From positions 1 through 64,000 of the forward strand of contig JBGAUW010000002.1 of assembly GCA_044228435.1 (NCBI GenBank): a stretch of DNA of 64,000 nucleotides, read 5' to 3'. The position numbers and the translations under genes were made by a program. The stretch is from Bog-950 sp044228435. GTDB lineage: Bacteria; Bacteroidota; Bacteroidia; Chitinophagales; LD1. Below, in pieces: positions 20,925-29,889 of the stretch. The notes below the pieces were generated by a model. The model was not told the origin of the DNA. It saw nothing but the letters and a program-made list of their open reading frames with translations, and did not search any database. Within the stretch, counting starts at the first letter, position 1; every line of letters begins with the position of its first letter.

Positions 20925-21323
20925 TTATTGTTTGGTAAGCACCAGTTTTACCTTTTCCGGCCCATCCAGCGTAAAGCCTTTTTCGTTTTTGCTAATACGG
21001 AAAACCTGTTCGCGGCCTTCAATATTAAACTTAATAGTATCGGCTGCCGGTAAACTCCAGGTAAGGTTTTTACTATCGCTTCTTTCGCCTATCTGGGTTT
21101 GGCTGCTGCCGGTGCCATCTTCATTAAACTTATAGGTAATTTTAAGCGAGGCCATAAACTCATTAAAAGCCTGCAATTGCTCGGGCGACTGTTGTTGTGC
21201 GGCCAGGGTATCGTAGCCAATTGCTGCGCTGTAGCTTCCGGTTAAATCTTTTTTGCTAATGGTTTTTGAGTTACAAGCGGCCAGCAAACATGCCAGGGCA
21301 AATACCAGTACTAAGTTTTTCAT
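20925..21323 (-). CDS. Small lipoprotein, lipocalin-like size, unknown
   Basis: A 132-aa lipoprotein from the ATG at 21321-21323 (MKNLVLVFALACLLAAC, lipobox LLAAC). A longer frame to 21416 has a non-leader N-terminus and is not used. The mature part is beta-prone (ITYKFNEDGTGSSQTQIG, NLTWSLPAADTIKFNIEG) and resembles small Bacteroidota lipoproteins of the lipocalin-like type that measure cell state, but no specific family is certain. Confidence 0.75.
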   Translation of the reverse strand: MKNLVLVFALACLLAACNSKTISKKDLTGSYSAAIGYDTLAAQQQSPEQLQAFNEFMASLKITYKFNEDGTGSSQTQIGERSDSKNLTWSLPAADTIKFNIEGREQVFRISKNEKGFTLDGPEKVKLVLTKQ

Positions 21324-21470
21324 GTATAAATTTTGCGCTAAAATATAAAAGCAGGCACCAAAAGCAACCGCACAAGGCATATACCCTGCTAATAATGCCA
21401 AATAACACCACGGCAACTACCAGCCGGGCCAAAGGGCCGTTTACTTTTAGCACATTTGCCGTAGTTATAA

Positions 21471-22055
21471 ATGAAAAACTTAATACTTCTTATCCTGTTA
21501 TTGTATTGTATACCGGCTTGCGCCCAGCAAATGGTGTTCGATATGTCGGCCTTTGGAATAACCTTTGGCAAAATGACGGTAAATAAAATCCGCGAAAACG
21601 ACAGCACGGACCTGTATACCCTGCATGCCAAAGGCTATCTTAAAATACTTTGGATGGAGCGCAACGATGAAACCAAATACGAAGTTCGCTATCGCAATGG
21701 CAAACTTATATCCAGCACATACCGGCAAATAGAAAGCGGCAAAACAAAAAAATGGACCATCGTAGTTTACGACGGTAAAAAATACCAGGTAGATTCCTAC
21801 CGCGGCAAACGAAGCTTTGCAGAGGCCCCAACCTACTCAATCCTATCGCTGTATTATAGCAACCCCAAAAACATAAACCGCATTTTTTACGAAGCCGAAA
21901 GCGACTTTGCAAATGTAAAGCACCCCGATGGCAACACCATTGAAATTAAAAGCTCGGATGGAAACAGAAGTATTTACCGCTTTGTAAACGGAGCAATTAA
22001 CGACATGGAGTTTCATATTTCCATAGCCACCGTGTATATGAAAAAGATACAATAG
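21471..22055 (+). CDS. Secreted protein, third copy of the DUF6134-like family
   Basis: A 194-aa paralogue of the proteins at 10190 and 17953, with signal peptide 1-18 (ending PACAQ). Conserved blocks are KILWME (KVLWIN in the others), GKTKKWTIVVYDGKKY, RIFYEAESDF, IEIKSSDGNRSIYRFVNG and the end MEFHISIATVYMKKI. It is on the opposite strand to the other two and converges with an OmpA-like lipoprotein gene 7 bp away. Function unknown. Confidence 0.82.
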   Translation: MKNLILLILLLYCIPACAQQMVFDMSAFGITFGKMTVNKIRENDSTDLYTLHAKGYLKILWMERNDETKYEVRYRNGKLISSTYRQIESGKTKKWTIVVYDGKKYQVDSYRGKRSFAEAPTYSILSLYYSNPKNINRIFYEAESDFANVKHPDGNTIEIKSSDGNRSIYRFVNGAINDMEFHISIATVYMKKIQ

Positions 22056-22062
22056 CAGCCGG

Positions 22063-22482
22063 TTAAGGCAGGTATTCTATCTCTATTCTTCTGTTCTTCA
22101 TAGAATAAGGGTCTTTTACAACCGGGTTTTCAAAACCACGGGCGTCTATGCCTACCCCATAATATATACGCTCTTTAGCGGCAGCAAACATCACCGCCTT
22201 AGCAGCCGCCGCCCTCACCGCAGCCAATTCTTTATCCTTGCCCAGGCTATCCTGCTTTTCGGTATAGCTAAACATCATCACCCTATCGGCATTGCTACTT
22301 ATTTTAACGGCCAGTTCTTCCAGTTGTTTTTTTACGGCCGCTTCGGTAAGGTTACCGGCGCTGTCTAATTCAAAGTGAATGACGATGCGGGCAGGTTTGG
22401 TTTGCTCCGTACTAACCTTGGGCTGGTTGTTGCAGGCTGTAAATATTAAAGCGGCAAATACAAGCACAGAGAGTTTATGCAT
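22063..22482 (-). CDS. Short OmpA-like lipoprotein
   Basis: A 139-aa lipoprotein (lipobox LIFTAC). The mature part is about 120 residues with a partial OmpA-like arrangement: IVIHFELDSAG near the start, a long helix (AVKKQLEELAVKIS), FSYTEKQDS in place of GYTD, AAVRAAAAKAVMFAAA, then a closing MKNRRIEIEYL. It is shorter than a full OmpA domain and lacks the exact peptidoglycan-binding D and R positions I would expect, so binding is uncertain. Confidence 0.7.
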   Translation of the reverse strand: MHKLSVLVFAALIFTACNNQPKVSTEQTKPARIVIHFELDSAGNLTEAAVKKQLEELAVKISSNADRVMMFSYTEKQDSLGKDKELAAVRAAAAKAVMFAAAKERIYYGVGIDARGFENPVVKDPYSMKNRRIEIEYLP

Positions 22483-22520
22483 ACATTTAATTTATACTAA
22501 AATACTTTACCTTGGCTTAT

Positions 22521-23282
22521 ATGCAAATTACCCCCTTAACCACCCAGGATACCTTTGCGCCAAAATTTACTCCCCTACCCGGATCTAACACCGACTATTT
22601 GTTTAGCACTATAAAATATGATATAGAAGTTAAGTATGGCAGCAGTGTATTTTACGCACCTAGTTTCTATTATGTGGAGGCAAAAAACAAGCAAGGCGCA
22701 GTTATTTGGAGCGGAGGTAAACGTTTATTCCTGGACAGCTTGTTCCAATCAGATTTTATCAGCGATAAGTTTGACAAGCTAATCCTCTGCGAGGTACACG
22801 ACACCGGCGATTCATCATCGCTGCAAATAGTGCTGGTAGATTTAAAAACGGGAGAAGAAAAATACTTAACCGACATAGGCAGCCACGATAACTACGGCCA
22901 CTTTCAATCATTCGATGGGGTTTATTATTGGGATGGTAAAGACATTCGGGTTATTGACTTTGAAACAAACGAAAGGTATGTGCTTTACAGCCTTTTGCAA
23001 GAGAACTTTGCCAATATAAAAGCCTGGAGGCCTTGCCCCATAGCGGGTTGTGTAGTGGTGCTAACCGATGCACAGCAAAATAACGTATCACTCTTTAATT
23101 TCCGAGAAAAGAAGATAGTAGAACAGCTAACACTGCTATTGGATAAGGCGGATAACATCAACCTCTTTATGACTAATGAACCCGATAAAAACAGAGTTAT
23201 TATAAGTGCCGACTTCGCCAACCGCGATGCGAATGGTATACTTAAGCCGCTCAAAACAGAGCGGTATAAAATTGAGTTTTAG
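22521..23282 (+). CDS. Unknown 253-aa soluble protein, beta-propeller-like
   Basis: The start at ATG 22521 is used; a TTG at 22512 adds three residues. There is no signal peptide. Repeated short strands (LILCEVHD, LQIVLVDLKTGEEKYL, YYWDGKDIRVIDFETNERYVLY, VVVLTDAQQNNVSLFNF) look like blades of a propeller or WD-like repeats that read or store values. I do not recognise the family. It converges with the 56-aa gene on the other strand with only 1 bp between stops. Confidence 0.65.
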   Translation: MQITPLTTQDTFAPKFTPLPGSNTDYLFSTIKYDIEVKYGSSVFYAPSFYYVEAKNKQGAVIWSGGKRLFLDSLFQSDFISDKFDKLILCEVHDTGDSSSLQIVLVDLKTGEEKYLTDIGSHDNYGHFQSFDGVYYWDGKDIRVIDFETNERYVLYSLLQENFANIKAWRPCPIAGCVVVLTDAQQNNVSLFNFREKKIVEQLTLLLDKADNINLFMTNEPDKNRVIISADFANRDANGILKPLKTERYKIEF

Positions 23283-23283
23283 C

Positions 23284-23454
23284 TTACTTCTTTTTATAAG
23301 TAACCCGCCAGGCCAGTTTAATCTTAGTGCCGGGTTTTAAAAACTCAGCATCCTTCTCTCCTGCTTTGTTTTCTACGTGAAGATTAGAGTTGGTTAGTTC
23401 TTCCGCCAACTTACCTGCCTTATTTATTTTACTATGTCTGCGTGGTTTATCCAT
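23284..23454 (-). CDS. Small basic protein (56 aa)
   Basis: A 56-codon frame from ATG at 23452-23454 to TAA at 23284-23286. It starts MDKPRRHSKINKAGKLAEEL and is strongly basic, with lysine/arginine clusters at both ends (ending VTYKKK). No signal peptide or membrane helix. The frame fits tightly between the stop of the upstream + gene (1 bp away) and the HEPN-like gene (64 bp). Function unknown; a nucleic-acid-binding or accessory role is only a guess. Confidence 0.55.
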   Translation of the reverse strand: MDKPRRHSKINKAGKLAEELTNSNLHVENKAGEKDAEFLKPGTKIKLAWRVTYKKK

Positions 23455-23518
23455 CTGCTTTGAGATAAAATTAGTAACTACTTAGCGCCAATACGCATGC
23501 ACATCTGTGCTAACTATT

Positions 23519-24064
23519 TTATCTGAATTTAGTTTTATTGTTAGCAGATGCTAGGCTTCTGCTAATTGCATCCAATGCAACTTCAACTATAGTAATTTTC
23601 TCATTAAATTCTTCGCAAAGCTTATCGAGTCCTTTTTCGTCTACTTTACCACTGTGAAGGATAGTAACCTTCGGTCCGTTTTGATACGGTTCGTAGATTG
23701 GAATTTGCCCACCCGAATCTACATCTAATTCTTCATACCCAATTAAATCTCCGTCAACATTTAAAAGATTGTCTGAATGCGCAATAGCGTTTCTAATCTT
23801 AATCAAACTATGCAGAATCTCTTTTGTAGATTGAAAGGGAATCCCCTCCTTTTGGGTGAGTATTTGCAAAATTGTTAGCTTCGAATTAAATGAGACTACA
23901 GAGTTGTGAAATACAATATCTCTTAAAAAATTGGTGTGCTTACTATCTATATATGTTACTAAGAGTTCCTTTAGTGCCAGTTCTAAAAAATTAAACTTAA
24001 TAATTACGTCCGCCACCTTGGATTTCACATCGTTCTCAAACAGTGCGTATGAAGACCTATTCAT
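23519..24064 (-). CDS. HEPN-like protein
   Basis: A 181-aa all-helical protein. The segment LIKIRNAIAHS carries R91-N92-x3-H96, the R-N-xx-A-H form of the Rx4-6H motif of HEPN ribonucleases, placed after two long helices, as in that superfamily. HEPN proteins are common toxins in toxin-antitoxin and defence systems, but they also occur in other settings. No MNT antitoxin neighbour is visible. Base composition is more AT-rich than the flanking genes, which suggests acquisition by transfer (inference). Confidence 0.65.
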   Translation of the reverse strand: MNRSSYALFENDVKSKVADVIIKFNFLELALKELLVTYIDSKHTNFLRDIVFHNSVVSFNSKLTILQILTQKEGIPFQSTKEILHSLIKIRNAIAHSDNLLNVDGDLIGYEELDVDSGGQIPIYEPYQNGPKVTILHSGKVDEKGLDKLCEEFNEKITIVEVALDAISRSLASANNKTKFR

Positions 24065-24138
24065 AAAAAAAATTAAGTTATTGAATTACATAACATCTAT
24101 CCTTAAATACAATTTACACCACTGTCAGTTTGTTCAAA

Positions 24139-24540
24139 CTAATCTTTTTCAATTTCACACTTTAAATTAAATCTTATGGCCCTAGATCCAAAGCAAGCTT
24201 CGACCTTTAACAGGCGCTGTGGGTCATATTGAAGAATTTTTGTGTTTTTAGGATAGTAATTTAAATTCCAACCCAATGAACCTTGGTTATCTTCAACAGC
24301 ATTATAATTCCATACATCTGTAAAATGCCACCCTTTGGGACAAGTAACAGTAATTACATAAATTTTAAAACGCCAACCATCAAAACACTTATAATTAGGA
24401 TCGGAATAGCCGCTTCCACATTGATTGTTATGCAGATCTTCTGTTTGTATAGTGTTACTATAAACAAACTTTTTTTCTTGAGCGTTTCCTATACTCGCAA
24501 TGAAGACTAAAAAAAATGTAATTAAAGTAATGGCTTTCAT
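24139..24540 (-). CDS. Secreted cysteine-containing unknown protein
   Basis: A 133-aa protein with a signal peptide (residues 1-20, ending IGNAQ). The mature part has five cysteines (HNNQCG, YKCFDGW, VTCPKGW, VEACFG, LKCEIE) and several tryptophans, so a small disulfide-linked fold is plausible. I do not recognise the family. It is in the same AT-rich patch as the HEPN-like gene. Confidence 0.65.
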   Translation of the reverse strand: MKAITLITFFLVFIASIGNAQEKKFVYSNTIQTEDLHNNQCGSGYSDPNYKCFDGWRFKIYVITVTCPKGWHFTDVWNYNAVEDNQGSLGWNLNYYPKNTKILQYDPQRLLKVEACFGSRAIRFNLKCEIEKD

Positions 24541-24652
24541 TTTATTGTCGTCCGTGGTTATAGTGCTGACTCTGCACTTCTGTTTTACCTAATCTCCTCA
24601 GTAACAATAATATATTTAAAAGGGTCAATCCAGATAAAAGTAATGTATAATA

Positions 24653-26788
24653 TCAATTCTCCTCATAAAACTTCTTCCCCTCCTTCGCATAATCCCTCAA
24701 TATTTGCGCAGGCTTAAAGCGGGCACCGTATTTAGCAGCCAGGTCTTCCATTAAGGCCAGTATTTTATCGGCGCCCTGGTGGTCTATATGGCGGAAAGGG
24801 CCACCGGTAAACGGCGGAAAGCCCAGGCCGAAGATAGCGCCTACATCGCCATCGGTTGCACTCTCCAAGATACCCTCCTGCAAACAAAGCAGGGCTTCGT
24901 TAAGCATCATCATACCCATGCGGTTTTGTATAGTTTCTATAGTAAACTCCTTACGGGTAGGGTTGCCAAAATATTGGTAAACATCTTCGTTAATACCGCG
25001 CTTCTTTCCTTTCTCGTCGTACTTGTAAAAGCCGCGTTGGTTCTTTTTACCGTGGTAGCCATCTTTAAACATTTTAATAATAGCATCGTTGCTGCGGGCG
25101 CCTTCGCGCAGCTTAGCCATCTCGGCAAACTCACCCGTCATAATATGTGCGCCCACATCAATACCCACTTCATCCTGCAAAGTAACCGGCCCAACAGGAA
25201 AGCCCCATTGTTTCATCGCCTTATCAATCAAACCGGCTTCGCAGCCTTCTTCAATCAATAAAAAGCATTCGTTCATGTAAGGGGCTAATATGCGCGTGGT
25301 ATAAAAACCGGGGCCATCGTTTACCACTATGCAGGTTTTGCCCTGGCGTATGCCCAATTCAAAACAAGTAGCCGTAACCCAATCAGCAGTTTTGGGTGTT
25401 TTAATAATTTCCAGCAAAGGCATTTTAGGCACCGGGCTGAAGTAGTGCATACCAATTACATTTTCGGGCCGTGCAGCCTTCTCTGCAACGTGCGATATAG
25501 GTAATGCCGACGTATTGCTTGCAAAAATAGTATCGGGCTTAGTAACAGCCTCTACATCCGCTACTATGCGCTGCTTCAATTTAATTTCTTCAAACACGGC
25601 CTCTACCACCACGCTTACCTTATCAAAGCCACTAAAATCAAGTTTGCTTTGCACCCGGTTCATTATTTCATCGGCTTCGGGCTTGCTCATAGTTTTGCGC
25701 TTAACCTTCTTCTCCAAATCTTTCCAAATGGTTTGCTTGGCCGTGGCAATAGTTTCTTCTTTAATATCCTTTAGTAGCACGTTAATACCATCTATAGCAC
25801 TTACCTGCGCGATACCTGCACCCATAAAGCCTGCACCTACCATCGCTATGTTATCCAGTGGCTTAATCTCAGCCTTGCCTTCGTATGGGTTCTTCTTTTT
25901 ATCCGTCATATTAAAAAACACGCGGATAAGCTGTCGGCTTACATCAGTCAGTATCAGTTCTTCAAACTTAACGGCCTCGGCATCCAATCCTTTTTCCATA
26001 CCCTGCTCCATACCAATTTCTACGCACTCTAAAATTTTAAATGGTGCGGGGTAGTTGCCGAGCGTTTGCTTTATCACCATCTCTTTGGCCTTTTTGTAAA
26101 TAAGGCGGCGGGTAAACGGATTGCTCTCTAACAGCTTCTCTAAAAACTCGCGTTTATCTTCGCGCTTTAATGGCTGCTTTGCCAGTTGCAGGGCCAGTTC
26201 AATAGCACCATTCAACAAGCTTTCTTTAGTAGTTATTTTATCGGCCAGGCCTATTTTTTTCGCTTTGCCGGCATATATCTTTTTACCGGTTAGCATCATA
26301 TCCAATGCTTTTTGTATGCCTATTAAGCGCGGCAAACGCTGCGTGCCACCACCGCCGGGCAGCAGACCCAGCATTACTTCGGGCAAAGCAAAATGCGTGC
26401 TTTTATCGTCGCTAACAATACGGCCATGGCAGGCCAGGGCAATTTCAGTGCCTGCACCCAGGCAGGCGCCCGATATAGCAGCTACTACTGGCTTGTTGCT
26501 TTTCTCTAAACGGTTAAGCGATTGATGCCCATTGCGGGTAAATTGAATAAAATCACCTTTCTGCTTTACCTTGCCAAACATATCAATATCGGCCCCGGCT
26601 ATCCAGTCTTTCTTTTTGCTGGCAATAACCACCGCCTTTACTTCCTTATCTGCTTCAAGCCCCTGAAAAAGCTGGTCGATACCCTCTACAAAATCGAGCG
26701 ATACCTTGTTTATCTTTTCGTTGGGCTGGTCTAACCACACAATGGCTACGCCGTTATTTCTTTTTTCGATGGTTGCTATTTGCGACAT
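24653..26788 (-). CDS. fadJ: Fused enoyl-CoA hydratase / 3-hydroxyacyl-CoA dehydrogenase
   Basis: A 711-aa bifunctional beta-oxidation protein. Residues 1-190 are the hydratase domain: oxyanion-hole region AISGACLGAGTEIALAC with E115, then ALPEVMLGLLPGGGGTQRLP with E137, matching the two catalytic glutamates of E. coli FadB. The NAD-binding fold starts at VGAGFMGAGIAQ (about 318) and continues through NTSALPIS and VIGMHYFSPVPKMPLLEII. The C-terminal helical domain is about 500-711. It would convert trans-2-enoyl-CoA to 3-ketoacyl-CoA. No thiolase gene is adjacent. fadB/fadJ naming is by family; which paralogue is not resolved. Confidence 0.93.
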   Translation of the reverse strand: MSQIATIEKRNNGVAIVWLDQPNEKINKVSLDFVEGIDQLFQGLEADKEVKAVVIASKKKDWIAGADIDMFGKVKQKGDFIQFTRNGHQSLNRLEKSNKPVVAAISGACLGAGTEIALACHGRIVSDDKSTHFALPEVMLGLLPGGGGTQRLPRLIGIQKALDMMLTGKKIYAGKAKKIGLADKITTKESLLNGAIELALQLAKQPLKREDKREFLEKLLESNPFTRRLIYKKAKEMVIKQTLGNYPAPFKILECVEIGMEQGMEKGLDAEAVKFEELILTDVSRQLIRVFFNMTDKKKNPYEGKAEIKPLDNIAMVGAGFMGAGIAQVSAIDGINVLLKDIKEETIATAKQTIWKDLEKKVKRKTMSKPEADEIMNRVQSKLDFSGFDKVSVVVEAVFEEIKLKQRIVADVEAVTKPDTIFASNTSALPISHVAEKAARPENVIGMHYFSPVPKMPLLEIIKTPKTADWVTATCFELGIRQGKTCIVVNDGPGFYTTRILAPYMNECFLLIEEGCEAGLIDKAMKQWGFPVGPVTLQDEVGIDVGAHIMTGEFAEMAKLREGARSNDAIIKMFKDGYHGKKNQRGFYKYDEKGKKRGINEDVYQYFGNPTRKEFTIETIQNRMGMMMLNEALLCLQEGILESATDGDVGAIFGLGFPPFTGGPFRHIDHQGADKILALMEDLAAKYGARFKPAQILRDYAKEGKKFYEEN

Positions 26789-27035
26789 GGTAATTGTATA
26801 TTTTAGAAACTGCTTTGATTTATCTGACTATTTTTTTATGATTCTTTTTGGCTGCACCTGCGTCAGATTTTCTTGCCAGAAATATTCAATTATGGCTTCA
26901 AAAATCTTTCTTGGTTCGCTCAAAAATAATCTATAAAAACTCTTATCATACAAACCAAAACCGTTTCTTAGAGGTGAAAATAAAAACAAGCACCTTTCTG
27001 CATCAAAAATTTTTATTTAGCAAAAACGCTGTGTT

Positions 27036-27383
27036 ATGGACAAGAAAAAGCCCGATTTTTTAATAACCTACCAATGCCCCCAATGCGGCGAGCAGAGCAG
27101 TTTTGCCGATGCACAAACACCCACCTGCAATTTTTGCGAAAATGGCGAAGGGCTTATTGAGGTGGAGCGCCAAAAAATTACACCCGAGTTAATGGAACAG
27201 CAACTAAAGGCCTCGGCAGAGCGTATGTTTAGCAACCTGCAGGCAGCCTTTGAAAACATGACCGAAGAAGACAAAGCCGCCTTTGGCGACAAAGATGCCG
27301 AGCAGGAAATGCTGTTACTACTAGCACGCGCAAAAAAGTTTAAAGATGATATTGATAAGCTTAAACTTAACGAGCCCGAATAA
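27036..27383 (+). CDS. Zinc-ribbon protein
   Basis: A 115-aa protein with an N-terminal zinc ribbon (YQCPQCGEQ, then PTCNFCEN) and a helical, acidic C-terminal part. The four cysteines probably bind one zinc ion. The C-terminal helix (about 45-110) is predicted amphipathic. No other motif. The 247-bp gap upstream is AT-rich and shows no gene. Function unknown. Confidence 0.7.
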   Translation: MDKKKPDFLITYQCPQCGEQSSFADAQTPTCNFCENGEGLIEVERQKITPELMEQQLKASAERMFSNLQAAFENMTEEDKAAFGDKDAEQEMLLLLARAKKFKDDIDKLKLNEPE

Positions 27384-27487
27384 ATAGGAAGGCAAATGCT
27401 GCTTAACAAATGCTGTTGGCAAGCAAAACATGGGGTTGGTAAACTGAATTAATTGGCTTTCTTTTAAAGAACACTAAACCCACACCC

Positions 27488-27826
27488 ATGAGCATTTCAG
27501 CATATCCATCCAAGGTTGAAGAGTTTATTCGCTTGCAAACAACTGAAGGCCGTAGCAAACAACAAATAGAAGAATTAATAACCACTGGCAGTTTTACGGC
27601 CGACGAGATTGCCGAAGCTCATAACTTGCTTGGTAACATGGGTAATAGCCAACGCCGCAAGGTAGGTGTAGCTATGGTAGTTATAGGGGCCTTTTTGTGC
27701 CTGTTTGGTTTTTTAATAACCATGTTCCTAATACAGCACGAGGTTAATTTTAGTATGGCATTATACGGCACCACCGGTCTGGGCGGAACACTCTTACTTG
27801 GCGGTATGGTAGCTATATTGGGTTAG
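27488..27826 (+). CDS. Small protein with two membrane helices
   Basis: A 112-aa protein. The N-terminal 50 residues are polar and helical (EEFIRLQTTEGRSKQQIEEL), followed by two membrane segments (about 60-80 and 88-110). Nothing in it points to a function. It lies 104 bp after the zinc-ribbon gene on the same strand and might be co-transcribed with it. Confidence 0.6.
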   Translation: MSISAYPSKVEEFIRLQTTEGRSKQQIEELITTGSFTADEIAEAHNLLGNMGNSQRRKVGVAMVVIGAFLCLFGFLITMFLIQHEVNFSMALYGTTGLGGTLLLGGMVAILG

Positions 27827-27865
27827 CAGGTTAACGAGGAGATACTCCATATTTTAAAAAATATT

Positions 27866-27877
27866 AATCTTTGCGGC
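27866..27877 (+). promoter_or_regulatory. Putative promoter core
   Basis: The sequence AATCTTTGCGGC ends 20 bp before the ATG of the T9SS cargo gene at 27898. It fits the Bacteroidota TAnnTTTG element at seven of eight positions and is identical over 12 bp to the one before the HmuY-like gene (59979-59990). Confidence 0.45.
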
Positions 27878-27897
27878 AAATAACATCCGTTTGTCGT

Positions 27898-29250
27898 ATG
27901 CGCCGCATAATTTGTGCCTTTATTCTCAGCTCGCTTTTAAGCCTAAATGCTATTGGCCAGCAATTTTGGTTAACTACTTACGAGTTTCCCGGTGGCACTA
28001 AAACCAGCCTTGCCCGCTCGGGCGATAGTACTTTATTTGTTGGCACAGCAGCCGGTATTATTCGCAGTTTTAACCAGGGCTATAAGTTTGATACAGTGCT
28101 TACCCGGGATAATGTTTTTACCCTATTTGTTAGTAGTGCCAGTACCTTATATGCAGGTAGCGCAGGTAAAATTTATCGTAGCTTAAACCTTGGCAACACA
28201 TGGGATTCTACAACTTTAAACTTAAACTTTCCGGTAATTAAGATTATGGAAAAAGCCAACGGTCACTTATTTGCCATTACCGGGCTTAGCGATAATAACG
28301 GGTTTACCGGTGCTGGCGTATACTTTTCTGATAATGGCGGTAACAGTTGGGCACAGCGCAACACCGGCCTGGGCGCCTACCTATGCTGCGATGAAATAAC
28401 AGCCGATAAAAACGGCAGGCTGTACGTTGCCGTGGGCGATGAACTGGCTACAGGTAATGCGGGCTTGTTTTACAGCGATAACGAAGGGCTGCTATGGAAC
28501 CATGTAGATATAACTTTTGATGGCAAAAATGCAGTTGCCGATAACCTGCAACTGGTAAAAACTACCGGCCTTAGTGTTTCGCCCGATGATTCGCTATTCA
28601 TCAGTTTTGAAGGGATAGCTGTAAACACCCTGGTTAACCTTAACCTTTACAAAAGCATAGCCGATGTTACAGGCAATAGTAAATGGGAAAACCTGCAGTT
28701 GCGAACCGGCCCAAGTTGGTGGAACGATGCGCAATTAAATACAATACATTTTGCCCATAACGGCGACCGTTACAGTTCGCGCAAGGGGACCATTAATACA
28801 GGGGGCACCTATTTTTGTAAAAACGGTACTTATAACTGGCACCGGCATACCGAAGGGCTGGGTCTGGATATGGACGGTAATTTTAATTATCAGCTATTTA
28901 CCGAAACCTCGGCGGGTAAAGTTTTTATGGTGCAATTGTTGGGCGAACTGATAAACGTTACCGATACCAGCCGCTATATGCCTACAAGCATAAATGAGCA
29001 TATTGAAGATGGGGGTGACATTAATGTGTACCCAAATCCGGCAACTGCTAACGCTACGGTTATTATCTCTTTTCAAAATGACGATTCAGAAAGATTGGTT
29101 ACTCTGTTTGATGTGGCCGGCAGGCAAATTAGCCAACTACAAACGCGGGAGAAAAAACTTACGCTTGATACGCCCCTGACCAAAGGAATTTATGTATTGC
29201 AGATTATTGAAGGCAGAAAAAGGAGTATGCGCAAAATAGTAGTAATGTAA
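27898..29250 (+). CDS. Secreted T9SS cargo protein with BNR-like repeats
   Basis: A 450-aa protein from ATG 27898 with a signal peptide (about 1-19, ending NAIGQQ). The body has repeated RS/DNGGNSW and SDNEGLLWN units typical of BNR/photosystem-assembly-like propellers (YFSDNGGNSWAQRNTGLG, FYSDNEGLLWNHVD). The C-terminal 80 residues are a type A T9SS sorting domain: VYPNPATANATVIISF, LFDVAGRQISQLQT, LTKGIYVLQII and a final KIVVM. It would be exported across the outer membrane by the type IX system. Ligand unknown. Confidence 0.88.
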   Translation: MRRIICAFILSSLLSLNAIGQQFWLTTYEFPGGTKTSLARSGDSTLFVGTAAGIIRSFNQGYKFDTVLTRDNVFTLFVSSASTLYAGSAGKIYRSLNLGNTWDSTTLNLNFPVIKIMEKANGHLFAITGLSDNNGFTGAGVYFSDNGGNSWAQRNTGLGAYLCCDEITADKNGRLYVAVGDELATGNAGLFYSDNEGLLWNHVDITFDGKNAVADNLQLVKTTGLSVSPDDSLFISFEGIAVNTLVNLNLYKSIADVTGNSKWENLQLRTGPSWWNDAQLNTIHFAHNGDRYSSRKGTINTGGTYFCKNGTYNWHRHTEGLGLDMDGNFNYQLFTETSAGKVFMVQLLGELINVTDTSRYMPTSINEHIEDGGDINVYPNPATANATVIISFQNDDSERLVTLFDVAGRQISQLQTREKKLTLDTPLTKGIYVLQIIEGRKRSMRKIVVM

Positions 29251-29318
29251 ATTACTATTTAGTCTTTATTGAGAATAAAGGTCTGGTATTAAAATCTGAA
29301 GTGTTATAACTGTCCGCT

Positions 29319-29828
29319 TTAAGCCTGCTTCTTTTCCAGCACTACAAACTCAAAATCGAATTCATTTTTTTCATCGGCCATATTCCATTCGTTATTTAGC
29401 GTAAGCCATTCACTCTCTGGCAACTCCGGAAAAAAGGTATCGGCATCGGCAAACGTATTTTTTACCCTTGTAAGGTATACCTTATCTGCTTTCTCTAAGG
29501 CTTGCTTATAAATTTCGCCGCCGCCAATTATCATCAATTCACTTTCGCCCGCTTGCTTTGCAAACTCAATACCTTCATCCAGGCTATTAACTACCTTGCA
29601 GCCCTCGCATACAAAACCCGGCTGGCGGGTAATAATTATATTAACCCTGCCCGGCAACGGACTAAACTTGGGCGGAATACTATCCCAGGTTTTGCGGCCC
29701 ATTAGCACATGGTGCCCCCAGGTAACCTCTTTAAAATACTGTAAATCTTTAGGCAGGCGCCACAAAAGCTTACCTTCTTTGCCTATAGCATTATTATCGG
29801 CCACGGCCACTACTATCGAGATTTTCAT
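29319..29828 (-). CDS. folA: Dihydrofolate reductase
   Basis: A 169-aa DHFR, the usual length. Family features are the IGKEGKLLWRLPKDLQYFK segment with the catalytic acid D28, VLMGRKTWDSIP, PLPGRVNIIITRQ and IIGGGEIYKQAL near the cofactor end. It reduces dihydrofolate with NADPH to supply tetrahydrofolate for purine and thymidylate synthesis. The gene is single and convergent with the preceding T9SS cargo gene. Confidence 0.95.
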   Translation of the reverse strand: MKISIVVAVADNNAIGKEGKLLWRLPKDLQYFKEVTWGHHVLMGRKTWDSIPPKFSPLPGRVNIIITRQPGFVCEGCKVVNSLDEGIEFAKQAGESELMIIGGGEIYKQALEKADKVYLTRVKNTFADADTFFPELPESEWLTLNNEWNMADEKNEFDFEFVVLEKKQA

Positions 29829-29889
29829 AAACGGAAATTAGAAGAAAATATGCAAATGCATTAAAGATTTTAAACAGCGGATTAACCGG

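Noticed and set aside
25515..26054. 179-aa frame on the + strand inside the beta-oxidation gene
   Set aside because: Shadow of the real - strand gene with intact catalytic motifs; the product is serine-rich and lacks any domain.
26706..27035. Short + strand frames of 71-76 codons before the zinc-ribbon gene
   Set aside because: They overlap each other, have no domain or leader, and lie in AT-rich intergenic DNA.
29264..29280. Hairpin CTTTATT-GAG-AATAAAG as terminator
   Set aside because: A seven-bp AT-rich stem with a 3-base loop and no T-run; too weak to support as a terminator.
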